From NCBI RefSeq assembly GCF_900187425.1, contig NZ_FYDJ01000003.1, positions 62,001-126,000 on the forward strand: a DNA stretch of 64,000 nt. The letters run 5' to 3'. A program made the translations under genes and the position numbers. The notes below the pieces were generated by a model, which was not told the origin of the DNA, searched no databases, and saw only the letters and a program-made list of their open reading frames with translations. Below, piece by piece: positions 56,145 through 64,000 of this stretch (position 1 is the first letter of the stretch; every line of letters begins with the position of its first letter). The stretch is from Pseudomonas sp. Irchel s3h14 (GTDB lineage: Bacteria; Pseudomonadota; Gammaproteobacteria; Pseudomonadales; Pseudomonadaceae).

Positions 56145-57110
56145 ATGGATAAGCAACGCGCCATTTCGCATTTCCTTTACTACCTCGAACATCACCCCGC
56201 CCTTGCCGGTATCAACCCGGCGAAGGTCTTGCTCGGCCACACGGCTGATTACCAGGCACTGACGAGCGCCATCGCCGAACAGGCCGGTGACAGCCCACGG
56301 TTCAGCTTCAGCGCAATGCGACTGGACCTGGAACCTACGGAATTGCTGGCCCAGGCGATTGCCGACAGCGATCTGTATATTTTCTTCTACGACTCTTCCA
56401 CCCTGCCCAAGCCACGCCCCGACGGCCCGGAATTTGTCCGTGCGCTGCAAGGCGTCATGGCCGAGAACTGGAAGAAGTCGCTGCTGTTCAAGGATTACGG
56501 CGATTACTTCTACGACACGTTCAGTGTCACCCCGCAGCGCATTGCCGGGTTGAACAGCCACTTGATCCAGCGCATGTCCCACGCCACCACGTTAAGTTTC
56601 AAAGATGATCACGGTTCGTGGTTCGAAACACCGTTGAGCAGTATCAAGAAGTGGACCGACATCAACGGTGTCGGCAACTTCGATCTGGCGCCTGGTGAAA
56701 TTGCCACGCACAGCGAGGCCATTAACGGCCGGGTCAAGTTCATGGGGACTTTTCTCAGCACCATCCCATTTGCCCGCAAATACGGGGTACTGGAGTCGCC
56801 GCTAGAGTTGTGGATCGAGAACTCGACCATCAGCAAAATCGCCACCGATGTGCCGGGGCTGGAACATGACTTCAACAAGTACCTGGAGGCCAATCCATCC
56901 AATCGGCGCATCGAGGAGTTGGGGATTGGCACCAATGAAGGCGTTAAGGCGTTGTATGCGCGTAATGCAGGGTTTGAGGAGCGCCATTGCGGGCTGCATC
57001 TGGGATTGGGGGGTGGCGCGAAGGGTAGCCATCATCTGGACCTGATCTTCTCCAGCGGCGTGTTGGCGCTGGATGATGAGCCGGTGTTTGATGGGCGGTT
57101 TGTGTTCTAG
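56145..57110 (+). CDS. M29 aminopeptidase/NicX-like metalloprotein
   Basis: A 321-residue protein. The C-terminal half keeps the pattern of M29 aminopeptidase-type metal sites: Glu185 (LAPGEIATHSE), Glu258 (IEELGIGTN), His285 (CGLHLGLGG) and His297/Asp299 (GSHHLDLIF). The same fold supports zinc aminopeptidases and the iron-dependent 2,5-dihydroxypyridine dioxygenase NicX, so it could be a peptidase or an oxygenase. The N-terminus (1-170) is unassigned. GGGAGG lies 7 nt before the ATG at 56145. It is coupled to the 45-residue peptide gene, and a REP element follows directly. Confidence 0.75.
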   Translation: MDKQRAISHFLYYLEHHPALAGINPAKVLLGHTADYQALTSAIAEQAGDSPRFSFSAMRLDLEPTELLAQAIADSDLYIFFYDSSTLPKPRPDGPEFVRALQGVMAENWKKSLLFKDYGDYFYDTFSVTPQRIAGLNSHLIQRMSHATTLSFKDDHGSWFETPLSSIKKWTDINGVGNFDLAPGEIATHSEAINGRVKFMGTFLSTIPFARKYGVLESPLELWIENSTISKIATDVPGLEHDFNKYLEANPSNRRIEELGIGTNEGVKALYARNAGFEERHCGLHLGLGGGAKGSHHLDLIFSSGVLALDDEPVFDGRFVF

Positions 57111-57111
57111 C

Positions 57112-57195
57112 GGCCGACGCTTTCGCGGGCAAGCCTCGCTCCTACAAGGACACCGCCGATCCTGTAGGAGCGAGGCTTGCCCGCGAAGGGGGCCG
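57112..57195. repeat. REP-type inverted repeat
   Basis: Arms 57122-57146 and 57163-57187 form a perfect 25-bp inverted repeat with core CGCGGGCAAGCCTCGCTCCT. Short GGCC/CGG flanks extend it. Confidence 0.85.
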
Positions 57196-57224
57196 CACAA
57201 ACACCACAGAGCTTATGCCGAGGC

Positions 57225-57259
57225 AAAAAAAACGCCAACCCGAAGGTTGGCGTTTTTTT
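57225..57259. terminator. Bidirectional terminator after rluB
   Basis: AACGCCAACC-CGAA-GGTTGGCGTT with A and T tracts on both sides, so it can stop rluB and the convergent metalloprotein transcript. Confidence 0.9.
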
Positions 57260-57275
57260 ATGGGGCGCTTACCGA

Positions 57276-58574
57276 TTACTCAGGCTTGCGACGACCGAAG
57301 CCCGGACGCTGGCCCGAACCGGCTGGCGCACCACGGCGTTTGCCCGATGGCGCGTCTTTGTCGACCAGAACGATGCCTGGACGCTTCTTCGCTGGTGCCT
57401 TGGCCGGGCGCTTGGTGTCGGAAGGACGATCTGCCACCGGCGTACCGCGACCCGACTCACCACGAGACTCGCCACGACCGGCTGGAGCACCGCGATCGCT
57501 ACGACCACCGCTTGGTGCACCACGGCCTTCGCCGCGCTCGGTGCGACCATTGGCCGGACGTGGCGTGCGTGGACCGCGCTCGCCGTCAGCACGAGGTGCT
57601 GCTGGCTTGCGGGCTGGACGCTCGCCTTCGATATGCGGTTCACGGGTATCACGCGGCGTAGCAGCGGTCTGGTTACCGATGGCTGGACGCAACGAACGCA
57701 CGCGCTCGGTCTTGCCCATCGGACGCGACGATTTACGCTGCATGCGGTCGAGCTTGTCTTTGCTCTTGGCATTCATCTGCGGCATGGCCACAGGCGTCAG
57801 GCCAACTTCAGCACTCAGAATGTCGACTTCGTACTGGCTCATTTCGCGCCAGCGGCCCATCGGCAGGTCGGAGTTGAGGAACACCGGACCGAAACGCACG
57901 CGCTTCAGACGGCTGACCACCAGGCCCTGGGATTCCCACAGACGACGGACTTCGCGGTTGCGACCTTCCATCACCACGCAGTGGTACCAGTGGTTGAAAC
58001 CTTCGCCACCTGGCGCCTGCTTGATGTCGGTGAACTTGGCCGGGCCGTCTTCGAGGACGACGCCTGCTTTCAGACGCTCGATCATCTCGTCATCGACTTC
58101 GCCACGCACACGTACCGCGTATTCACGGTCCATTTCGTAGGAAGGGTGCATCAGGCGGTTGGCCAGTTCACCGTCGGTGGTGAACATCAGCAGGCCGGTG
58201 GTGTTGATGTCCAGACGACCGATGTTGATCCAGCGACCCTCTTTCGGGCGCGGCATCTTGTCGAAAACGGTCGGACGGCCTTCCGGATCAAGGCGGGTGC
58301 AGATTTCGCCGTCCGGCTTGTTGTACATGATCACGCGGCGTACCGACTCGGCGGCTTCTTCGCGCTTGATCACCTTGCCATCAATGGTGATGGCGTCGTG
58401 CATGTCGACGCGCTGCCCGAGGGTGGCGTCTTTGCCATTGACCTTGATGCGGCCGTGGCTGATCCAGGCTTCTACGTCACGGCGCGAGCCGACGCCGATA
58501 CGGGCGAGGACTTTCTGCAGTTTTTCGCCTGCTGGGCCGATTTCCTGGTCGTCTTTCTGGTCGTTGATACTCAT
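57276..58574 (-). CDS. rluB: 23S rRNA pseudouridine synthase RluB
   Basis: RluB makes pseudouridine 2605 in 23S rRNA. The 432-residue protein has an S4 domain (about 16-75: EKLQKVLARIGVGSRRDVE) and the catalytic domain with GRLDINTTGLLMFTTDGELAN, where Asp is the nucleophile. It has an unusually long basic Arg/Gly/Pro-rich C-terminal tail from about residue 260 (many RGE, GGR and KRP blocks). The ATG at 58574 has GGGAGGT 7 nt upstream; the upstream frame to 58691 lacks homology. Confidence 0.93.
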   Translation of the reverse strand: MSINDQKDDQEIGPAGEKLQKVLARIGVGSRRDVEAWISHGRIKVNGKDATLGQRVDMHDAITIDGKVIKREEAAESVRRVIMYNKPDGEICTRLDPEGRPTVFDKMPRPKEGRWINIGRLDINTTGLLMFTTDGELANRLMHPSYEMDREYAVRVRGEVDDEMIERLKAGVVLEDGPAKFTDIKQAPGGEGFNHWYHCVVMEGRNREVRRLWESQGLVVSRLKRVRFGPVFLNSDLPMGRWREMSQYEVDILSAEVGLTPVAMPQMNAKSKDKLDRMQRKSSRPMGKTERVRSLRPAIGNQTAATPRDTREPHIEGERPARKPAAPRADGERGPRTPRPANGRTERGEGRGAPSGGRSDRGAPAGRGESRGESGRGTPVADRPSDTKRPAKAPAKKRPGIVLVDKDAPSGKRRGAPAGSGQRPGFGRRKPE

Positions 58575-58744
58575 CTGGGCACCTCCCGGTGTGGTCTGTT
58601 CAGGCCTGGCCTGAAGAGTTGAAAGCTGGTTCTCGGGCGAAGGGATCGCCGGAGGGTCGCGAATCATACGCTCATGGGAGCGTTCGCGCATCAGAGACTA
58701 GCTGATCAATGGCGACTTACCTGTATTTCCGCCGACCGGCTTTG

Positions 58745-58835
58745 TGTAGGAGCCGAGCTTGCTCGCGATGACGTCGGCACATACAACATCAAATTGACTG
58801 GAAGACCGCTATCGCGAGCAAGCTCGGCTCCTACA
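58745..58835. repeat. REP-type inverted repeat upstream of rluB
   Basis: Perfect 25-bp arms (58745-58769 and 58811-58835, core GGAGCCGAGCTTGCTCGCG). It fills most of the 304-bp scpB-rluB gap. Confidence 0.88.
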
Positions 58836-58878
58836 GTTTTGGGGTGCAGGCCACTCTGCGTGGGAACGATCAGTCATG

Positions 58879-59856
58879 TTAATCGTCTTCGAATTCACGG
58901 CGTTCGGCCTCGATCGCTTCGGCGAGGGCCCGGGCTTCGGCTTCTTCGTCGCTCAGCTCGGGCTCGGGCTTGTGTTGTTCAAGGGCGGCAACGGCGGCCA
59001 GGAGTTTTTCGCGAGCCTCGGCAACGCCAAGCACATCATCTTCTTGCTCTTCTTCGACCGTGGCTTCGGGCTCGACCTGAAGTTCAACTTCGATGTCAGG
59101 TTCAGATTGATCCACGACCTCTTCGGTCTCGCTCACCTCACCATCGCGCAACAGATCATCGAAATCGGTTTTGAGCCCCTCCTCCATGGTGTCCAGTTCC
59201 AGCAACAACGTGTGGAAACTGGTTTCTTCCTTCGGCTCTTCCGGCTCGGCGCTGGCATCCGCCAGTTCCTGCAACCCGGCAGGCACTGGTGCGTCATCAA
59301 AGTCGAGCACCGGATCAGGCTCCAGCTCGCGCAATTCGGCCAGCGGTGGCAAATCGTCGAGGTTTTTCAGATTGAAGTGATCGAGAAACGCCTTGGTGGT
59401 CGCAAACATCGCCGGCTTACCCGGCACGTCGCGGTAGCCGACGATGCGGATCCACTCGCGCTCCAGCAAGGTTTTGACGATGTGACTGTTGACCGCCACG
59501 CCCCGCACGTCTTCGATCTCGCCCCGGGTGATCGGCTGGCGATAGGCGATCAGCGCAATGGTTTCGAGCATGGCGCGGGAATAGCGCTGCGGCCGCTCTT
59601 CCCACAAACGTCCTACCCACGGCGAGAACTTTTCGCGGATCTGCAAGCGATACCCGGAGGCCACTTCCTTCAGCTCGAAAGCCCGGCCGTCGCAGGACTT
59701 GGCGAGAATCGTCAGGGCTTTCTTGAAGACCGGCGGCTCCGGCCGCTCGCCCTCTTCGAATAGTTCGAACAGGCGTTCAAGCGATTGCGGTTTTCCCGAG
59801 GCCAACAGAAAGGCTTCAAGCAGTGGCGCCAGCTCGCGGGGTTCAGTCAGGTTCAT
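58879..59856 (-). CDS. scpB: Segregation and condensation protein B (ScpB)
   Basis: ScpB binds ScpA and SMC in chromosome condensation. The 325-residue protein has the winged-helix pair (LEAFLLASGKPQSLERLFEL, and ETIALIAYRQPITRGEIEDV, VNSHIVKTLLEREWIRIVGY) in the first 180 residues. The C-terminal half is a very acidic Glu-rich extension, longer than in most families. It lies 11 bp after scpA. Confidence 0.93.
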   Translation of the reverse strand: MNLTEPRELAPLLEAFLLASGKPQSLERLFELFEEGERPEPPVFKKALTILAKSCDGRAFELKEVASGYRLQIREKFSPWVGRLWEERPQRYSRAMLETIALIAYRQPITRGEIEDVRGVAVNSHIVKTLLEREWIRIVGYRDVPGKPAMFATTKAFLDHFNLKNLDDLPPLAELRELEPDPVLDFDDAPVPAGLQELADASAEPEEPKEETSFHTLLLELDTMEEGLKTDFDDLLRDGEVSETEEVVDQSEPDIEVELQVEPEATVEEEQEDDVLGVAEAREKLLAAVAALEQHKPEPELSDEEAEARALAEAIEAERREFEDD

Positions 59857-59867
59857 GATTCAACTCG

Positions 59868-60689
59868 TTATTCGGCTCGGGCCCGCACGTGGATCGCTGC
59901 GAACGGCTCATTCTGCACCAGCTCGACCAAGGATTCCTTGACCAGTTCGAGAATCGCCATAAAGGTTACCACCACCCCCAGACGTCCTTCTTCAGCGGTG
60001 AACAGCTCGGCAAAGGGCACGAAACCGCCGCCCTTGAGGCGCTCCAGCACATCGCTCATGCGTTCGCGCGTGGACAGCGCTTCGCGGCTGACCTGGTGAC
60101 TTTCGAACATGTCGCCACGGCGCAACACTTCTGCCATGGACAACAGCAGCTCTGAAAGACGCACGTCTGGCAACAGCTTGCGTGCCCGGGCTTCCGGGGC
60201 GTCGAGCTTGGGGACTACCACGTCACGACCCACACGGCTCAGGCCATCGATGCCTTCGGCTGCAGCCTTGAAGCGTTCGTACTCTTGCAAGCGGCGGATC
60301 AGTTCGGCGCGGGGATCGTCTTCTTCGGCCTCGATTGTTTCGGCACGCGGCAACAGCATCCGCGATTTGATCTCGGCCAGCATCGCGGCCATGACCAGGT
60401 ACTCGGCGGCCAGTTCCAGACGCACCGATTGCATCAACTCGACATAGCCCATGTACTGACGGGTGATTTCCGCCACCGGGATGTCGAGGATATTGATGTT
60501 CTGTTTGCGGATCAGGTACAGCAGCAGGTCGAGGGGGCCTTCGAAGGCTTCAAGGAAGACTTCCAACGCGTCCGGTGGAATGTACAGGTCCAGCGGCATT
60601 TCCATGACCGCCTGGCCATAGACCATCGCGAAGGGCAGCTCTTGCTGGGCTCCGGCCTGACTGTCGACAACGGGTTCTACTGCAGACAT
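59868..60689 (-). CDS. scpA: Segregation and condensation protein A (ScpA)
   Basis: ScpA is the kleisin of the SMC complex. The 273-residue protein has LEAFEGPLDLLLYLIRKQNI and the C-terminal FMAILELVKESLVELVQNEPFA. It starts directly after the Sua5-family stop and is followed by scpB, 11 bp away. Confidence 0.93.
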   Translation of the reverse strand: MSAVEPVVDSQAGAQQELPFAMVYGQAVMEMPLDLYIPPDALEVFLEAFEGPLDLLLYLIRKQNINILDIPVAEITRQYMGYVELMQSVRLELAAEYLVMAAMLAEIKSRMLLPRAETIEAEEDDPRAELIRRLQEYERFKAAAEGIDGLSRVGRDVVVPKLDAPEARARKLLPDVRLSELLLSMAEVLRRGDMFESHQVSREALSTRERMSDVLERLKGGGFVPFAELFTAEEGRLGVVVTFMAILELVKESLVELVQNEPFAAIHVRARAE

Positions 60690-61319
60690 CTACGCCTCAG
60701 CCATGAACGGCGTCGGGTCGCCGCAACCAACGCGGATCACTTCCGGCTCGCCGTCGGCGAGGTTGATCACGGTGGACGCCTTGATCCCGCCGAAACCGCC
60801 GTCGATGATCAGGTCGACCTGATGCTCGAGCAACTGACGCATTTCGTAAGGATCAGTCATCGGGTCGGTGTCGCCGGGCATGATCAGGGTCACGCTCATC
60901 AGCGGTTCGCCGAGTTCTTCCAGCAGCGCCAGGGCAATCGGATGGCTCGGCACGCGCAGGCCGATGGTGCGTTTTTTCGGGTGCAACAACAGCCGCGGGA
61001 CTTCGCGGGTGGCGTTGAGAATGAAGGTGTAAGGCCCCGGCAGGTGAGCTTTAAGCAGGCGGAAGGTGCCGGTATCGATCTTGGCAAACAGCCCCAGTTG
61101 CGACAGGTCGCTGCAAATCAGCGCGAAGTTATGCTTTTCGTCCAGCTGTCTCAACCGGCGCACGCGCTCCACGGCATTCTTGTCGCCGATCTGGCAACCA
61201 ATGGCGTAGGACGAGTCTGTGGGGTAAATCACCACCCCGCCGCTGCGGATGATCTCGACAGCCTGTTTGATCAGGCGCGCTTGCGGGTTTTCCGGATGAA
61301 TCTGGAAAAATTGACTCAC
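60690..61319 (-). CDS. Sua5/YciO/YrdC family protein
   Basis: A 209-residue protein with the YrdC-like fold: GGVVIYPTDSSYAIGCQI, RLRQLDEKHNFALICSDLSQ, PGPYTFILNATREVPRLLLHPKKRTIGLRVP. It resembles YciO more than the true TsaC/Sua5 enzymes of threonylcarbamoyl-tRNA synthesis. The GTG at 61319 (MSQFFQIHP) starts the homology. It is followed directly by scpA. Confidence 0.88.
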   Translation of the reverse strand: MSQFFQIHPENPQARLIKQAVEIIRSGGVVIYPTDSSYAIGCQIGDKNAVERVRRLRQLDEKHNFALICSDLSQLGLFAKIDTGTFRLLKAHLPGPYTFILNATREVPRLLLHPKKRTIGLRVPSHPIALALLEELGEPLMSVTLIMPGDTDPMTDPYEMRQLLEHQVDLIIDGGFGGIKASTVINLADGEPEVIRVGCGDPTPFMAEA

Positions 61320-61332
61320 ATTCTCTACCTGT

Positions 61333-62196
61333 TCAGACGGCGGCAATAATTGGGTCATGTTTGAATCGACACCACAGTGGTGGCAGATCCTCCGGAAGCG
61401 GGCGGTATTCACCGATCTCGGACCAGCCTCCAGGGCCATGAAAATCACTGCCGGCGCTGACCAGCAGACCGAATTCACGGGCGAGAATCGCCAGGCTGCC
61501 CACTTGCTCGGCGGGCTGATGGCCATTGACCACTTCGATAGCGTGGCCCCCTGCTTGAATATAGTCGGCAATCAGCCGGCGACGTTTGCTGCGAGTGAAA
61601 TCGTAGTGCCACGGATGCGCCAGGCTGACCCAGGCCTTGGCGGCGCGCAGGGTTTCGACCGTGTCTTCCAGGGTCGGCCAGTGTTGCTTGACGTCCCCCA
61701 GCTTGCCGGCACCCAGCCATTTGCGGAACGCTTCGGCGCGATCCTTGACGAAACCTTCACGCACCATCCAGTCGGCGAAATGCGGGCGGGCCGGCGCATT
61801 GCCGCTGTCGCCCAGTTCCTGCTGGATGGCCCGAGCCCCTTCCAGCGCGCCCGGCATGCCTTTCAATGCCAGTTTTCGGCTTATTTCTTCGGAACGTAGC
61901 CAGCGGCCATCGTGCAATTTAGCGATGGCCTCGACCAACGGCGCGGCGTTGACGTCGAAACCATAGCCCAGCACGTGAATGGTCGCGCCGCCCCAGGTGC
62001 AGGACAATTCGACGCCGTTGACCAGTTGCATCCCCAGCGCGGTCGCCGCACTGCGAGCCTCGTCGAGGCCCTCGAGGGTGTCATGATCGGTCAAGGCCAG
62101 GACTCGCACGCCTTTCTCGAACGCACGCGCAACCAGTACTGCAGGCGCGAGAGCGCCATCGGAGGCCGTGCTATGGCAGTGCAAATCAACATTCAC
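61333..62196 (-). CDS. PHP-domain phosphoesterase (RNase AM/YciV type)
   Basis: A 287-residue PHP-family hydrolase with metal-binding motifs [30 protein letters not shown] and [10 protein letters not shown]. The E. coli homologue YciV (RNase AM) trims 5' ends of rRNAs. It heads the minus-strand run and is divergent from yciB. Confidence 0.9.
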   Translation of the reverse strand: MNVDLHCHSTASDGALAPAVLVARAFEKGVRVLALTDHDTLEGLDEARSAATALGMQLVNGVELSCTWGGATIHVLGYGFDVNAAPLVEAIAKLHDGRWLRSEEISRKLALKGMPGALEGARAIQQELGDSGNAPARPHFADWMVREGFVKDRAEAFRKWLGAGKLGDVKQHWPTLEDTVETLRAAKAWVSLAHPWHYDFTRSKRRRLIADYIQAGGHAIEVVNGHQPAEQVGSLAILAREFGLLVSAGSDFHGPGGWSEIGEYRPLPEDLPPLWCRFKHDPIIAAV

Positions 62197-62283
62197 AGGA
62201 CTTTTTTACCTCAATTCAGCTGGCGCTATCGCGCGCCCATATGTTTGTTATTATGCCGCCACATCCTGCTTCTGGCTGCCACT

Positions 62284-62880
62284 GTGAAACAATTCATCGA
62301 TTTCATCCCGCTTCTGCTGTTCTTCATCGTCTTCAAACTCGATCCACAGGTCGTCGATATCGCCGGTCATGAGTTGACTGTAGGCGGTATTTACAGTGCC
62401 ACCGCCATGCTGATCATCAGCTCCCTGGTGGTTTACGGCACGCTGTTCATCAAGCAGCGCAAGCTCGAGAAGAGCCAGTGGCTGACCCTCATCGCCTGCC
62501 TGGTCTTCGGCAGCCTGACCTTGGCGTTCCACAGCGAAACCTTCCTGAAATGGAAAGCCCCGGTAGTGAACTGGCTGTTCGCCCTGGCGTTCATTGGCAG
62601 CCACTTCATCGGTGAGCAACTGCTGATCAAACGCATCATGGGCCACGCGCTGACCCTGCCGGAGCCGGTCTGGACCCGTCTGAACATCGCCTGGATCGGG
62701 TTTTTCCTGTTTTGCGGTGCCGCCAACCTGTTCGTCGCGTTCACCTTTCAGGAATACTGGGTTGACTTCAAAGTCTTCGGCAGCCTGGGCATGACGCTGC
62801 TGTTCCTGGTCGCCCAGGGCATTTACCTGTCCCGCCACCTCCACGACGCCGATACCACAACGCCAAAAACCGAGGACTGA
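62284..62880 (+). CDS. yciB: Septation protein A/intracellular septation family YciB
   Basis: A 198-residue inner-membrane protein with about five helices. It starts at a GTG (62284) with [19 protein letters not shown], the family N-terminus, and contains [23 protein letters not shown] and [13 protein letters not shown]. The family affects cell-envelope integrity and septation. One base separates its stop from yciI. Confidence 0.92.
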   Translation: MKQFIDFIPLLLFFIVFKLDPQVVDIAGHELTVGGIYSATAMLIISSLVVYGTLFIKQRKLEKSQWLTLIACLVFGSLTLAFHSETFLKWKAPVVNWLFALAFIGSHFIGEQLLIKRIMGHALTLPEPVWTRLNIAWIGFFLFCGAANLFVAFTFQEYWVDFKVFGSLGMTLLFLVAQGIYLSRHLHDADTTTPKTED

Positions 62881-62881
62881 C

Positions 62882-63181
62882 ATGCTTTACGCAATCATTG
62901 CCACAGACGTCGCCAACTCCCTGGAAGCCCGCCTGGCCGCAAGGCCTGCACACCTTGAGCGCCTGCAAGTGCTCAAAGGTGAAGGTCGCATCGTTTTGGC
63001 CGGTCCACACCCGGCGGTCGACAGCAATGATCCGGGCGCTGCGGGTTTCACCGGCAGCCTGATCGTCGCCGAATTCGACTCCCTGAGCGCCGCCCAGGCC
63101 TGGGCCGACGCCGATCCGTATATCGCTGCAGGCGTCTACGCCAACGTTTCGGTCAAGCCGTTCAAGCAAGTCCTGCCTTAA
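62882..63181 (+). CDS. yciI: YciI family protein
   Basis: A 99-residue ferredoxin-like fold protein: [31 protein letters not shown] with the family His, and [18 protein letters not shown] with the conserved Asp-Pro. Function is not well defined for the family. It is followed by a 13-bp hairpin at 63191-63221. Confidence 0.92.
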   Translation: MLYAIIATDVANSLEARLAARPAHLERLQVLKGEGRIVLAGPHPAVDSNDPGAAGFTGSLIVAEFDSLSAAQAWADADPYIAAGVYANVSVKPFKQVLP

Positions 63182-63190
63182 TATCCCTCC

Positions 63191-63221
63191 AGCGCGATGA
63201 ACCTTATCGGTTCATCGCGCT
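63191..63221 (+). terminator. Hairpin after yciI
   Basis: A perfect 13-bp stem (AGCGCGATGAACC with GGTTCATCGCGCT) and a 5-base loop. No strong T run follows, so termination may be weak. Confidence 0.55.
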
Positions 63222-63291
63222 CTCAACGCTCATTATTCTCGTTTACCGGCCGACAACCTGCCCAATACTCGTATTGGAATCAGGAGTGGCG

Positions 63292-63705
63292 ATGCGCAAA
63301 GGTCCGTTGTGTCTGATGTTGGTGACGTTGTCGATTGTGGCCCCTGCTCACGGTGAAGAAAGCGCCGAGGGCGGTAATTCCACACCACTGTCCCTGAGCG
63401 CCGGCAGCCAGATCACCGAGTTGCAACAGCGCTTGAAGGTAAGCGAACAGCAACGAGAAGAACTGAGCAAACAACTGCAAAATACCGATGCCGAACGCGA
63501 AAGCGCTCAGTTGAGCCGGTTGCGCCAAGAGAATCAGCGCCTCAAGCTGCAACTCAAGGAAGCTCAGGCCAGCAGCCCGCTGCCGCGTCTGTTGACCGAT
63601 CAGCAACAGTGGTTCGTCATTGGCGCCGGAGTAGCGCTATTGGCGCTGCTCTGCGGTATCTTCGCCAGTGGTGCCACCAGAAAACGTAGGCAATGGCTAA
63701 ATTGA
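63292..63705 (+). CDS. Envelope coiled-coil protein with C-terminal membrane anchor
   Basis: A 137-residue protein. It has an N-terminal signal peptide (MRKGPLCLMLVTLSIVAPAHG), a coiled coil at about 40-95 with heptads (QRLKVSEQQREELSKQLQ), then a C-terminal transmembrane helix (WFVIGAGVALLALLCGIF) and a basic tail. The layout matches the coiled-coil-plus-anchor half of YgiM-like proteins without the SH3 domain. AGGAG lies 7 nt before the ATG at 63292. The response-regulator gene starts 7 bp downstream. Confidence 0.8.
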   Translation: MRKGPLCLMLVTLSIVAPAHGEESAEGGNSTPLSLSAGSQITELQQRLKVSEQQREELSKQLQNTDAERESAQLSRLRQENQRLKLQLKEAQASSPLPRLLTDQQQWFVIGAGVALLALLCGIFASGATRKRRQWLN

Positions 63706-63712
63706 GTGAGTC

Positions 63713-64000
63713 ATGAGCGAGCTGTTATTAATTGATGATGACCAGGAGCTGTGTGAGCTCCTGAGCAGTTGGTTGAGCCAGGAAGGCTTCCAGGTCCGCG
63801 CCTGCCACGATGGTCAGAGCGCCCGTCGCGCACTGGCCGAAACATCGCCGGCAGCCGTGGTACTGGACGTGATGCTGCCGGACGGCAGCGGCCTGGAGCT
63901 GCTCAAGCAATTGCGCAGCGATCACCCGGACTTGCCGGTGCTGATGCTCTCGGCTCGCGGCGAGCCGCTGGACCGCATCCTCGGCCTGGAACTCGGCGCC
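63713..64000 (+). CDS. OmpR-family response regulator (3' end beyond the window)
   Basis: The 96 visible codons form the N-terminal receiver: acidic pocket LLIDDDQELCEL, phosphoacceptor Asp in VVLDVMLPDGSGLELL, and the Ser/Ala switch region LMLSARGEP. The rest lies beyond the window. By genome context in other pseudomonads it is probably a CpxR-like regulator with a histidine kinase downstream. The ATG at 63713 follows the anchored coiled-coil gene by 7 bp. Confidence 0.85.
   Translation, partial: MSELLLIDDDQELCELLSSWLSQEGFQVRACHDGQSARRALAETSPAAVVLDVMLPDGSGLELLKQLRSDHPDLPVLMLSARGEPLDRILGLELGA

Noticed and set aside
53419-58835. Palindromic repeats as a CRISPR array
   Set aside because: The elements are single inverted repeats of different sequence, without regular spacers or cas genes.

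Overview
The window is a chromosomal segment of a gamma-proteobacterial Pseudomonas, most likely of the P. fluorescens group. The signs are the FleQ/FleSR flagellar regulatory cascade, sigma-54 and sigma-28 type flagellar promoters, the phhABC/phhR aromatic amino acid module, and several dispersed REP/REPIN-type palindromes. Gene order is compact and no tRNA, rRNA, CRISPR array, phage or insertion sequence was seen.

Region 1 (1-13,000) is the late half of a polar flagellar cluster, all on the minus strand. In order of transcription it holds fliC, flaG, fliD, fliS, fliT, fleQ, fleS, fleR, fliE, fliF, fliG, fliH and the start of fliI, which runs off the left edge. Near-consensus sigma-54 elements precede fliE, fleS and fliD, and a sigma-28 element precedes fliC.

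Region 2 (13,187-37,782) is a large glycosylation island inserted between fliC and flgL. It codes for three very large multidomain glycosyltransferases, a CDP-3,6-dideoxyhexose pathway (glucose-1-phosphate cytidylyltransferase, CDP-glucose 4,6-dehydratase, RfbH-type 3-dehydratase) and a sugar nucleotidyltransferase. It also holds a CBS-GHMP kinase fusion, a NeuB-type synthase fused to a TIM-barrel isomerase, an acetolactate-synthase-like TPP enzyme (possibly YerE-like), three methyltransferases (TylF type plus two FkbM type), an epimerase and a KAS III-like enzyme. The genes from rfbF to the TylF-type gene overlap or nearly abut. I infer that the island makes and attaches an unusual, methylated and possibly acylated or branched glycan on flagellin. 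This is the strongest candidate for an undescribed pathway.

Region 3 (37,893-46,295) is flgF-flgG-flgH-flgI-flgJ-flgK-flgL, transcribed leftwards behind a sigma-54-like promoter.

Region 4 (46,655-55,007) is aromatic amino acid metabolism: the regulator phhR, the divergent phhA-phhB-phhC operon, two small conserved-looking ORFs, an MFS transporter, arfB and an aromatic amino acid permease.

Region 5 (55,008-57,110) is a long AT-rich leader followed by a 45-residue peptide gene, an intergenic hairpin, and a gene for an M29 aminopeptidase/NicX-like metalloprotein. The layout resembles a RiPP-type precursor plus enzyme pair.

Region 6 (57,276-64,000) is housekeeping: rluB, scpB, scpA, a Sua5/YrdC-family gene and a PHP-domain phosphoesterase on the minus strand, then yciB, yciI, an anchored coiled-coil protein and the start of an OmpR-type response regulator on the plus strand.
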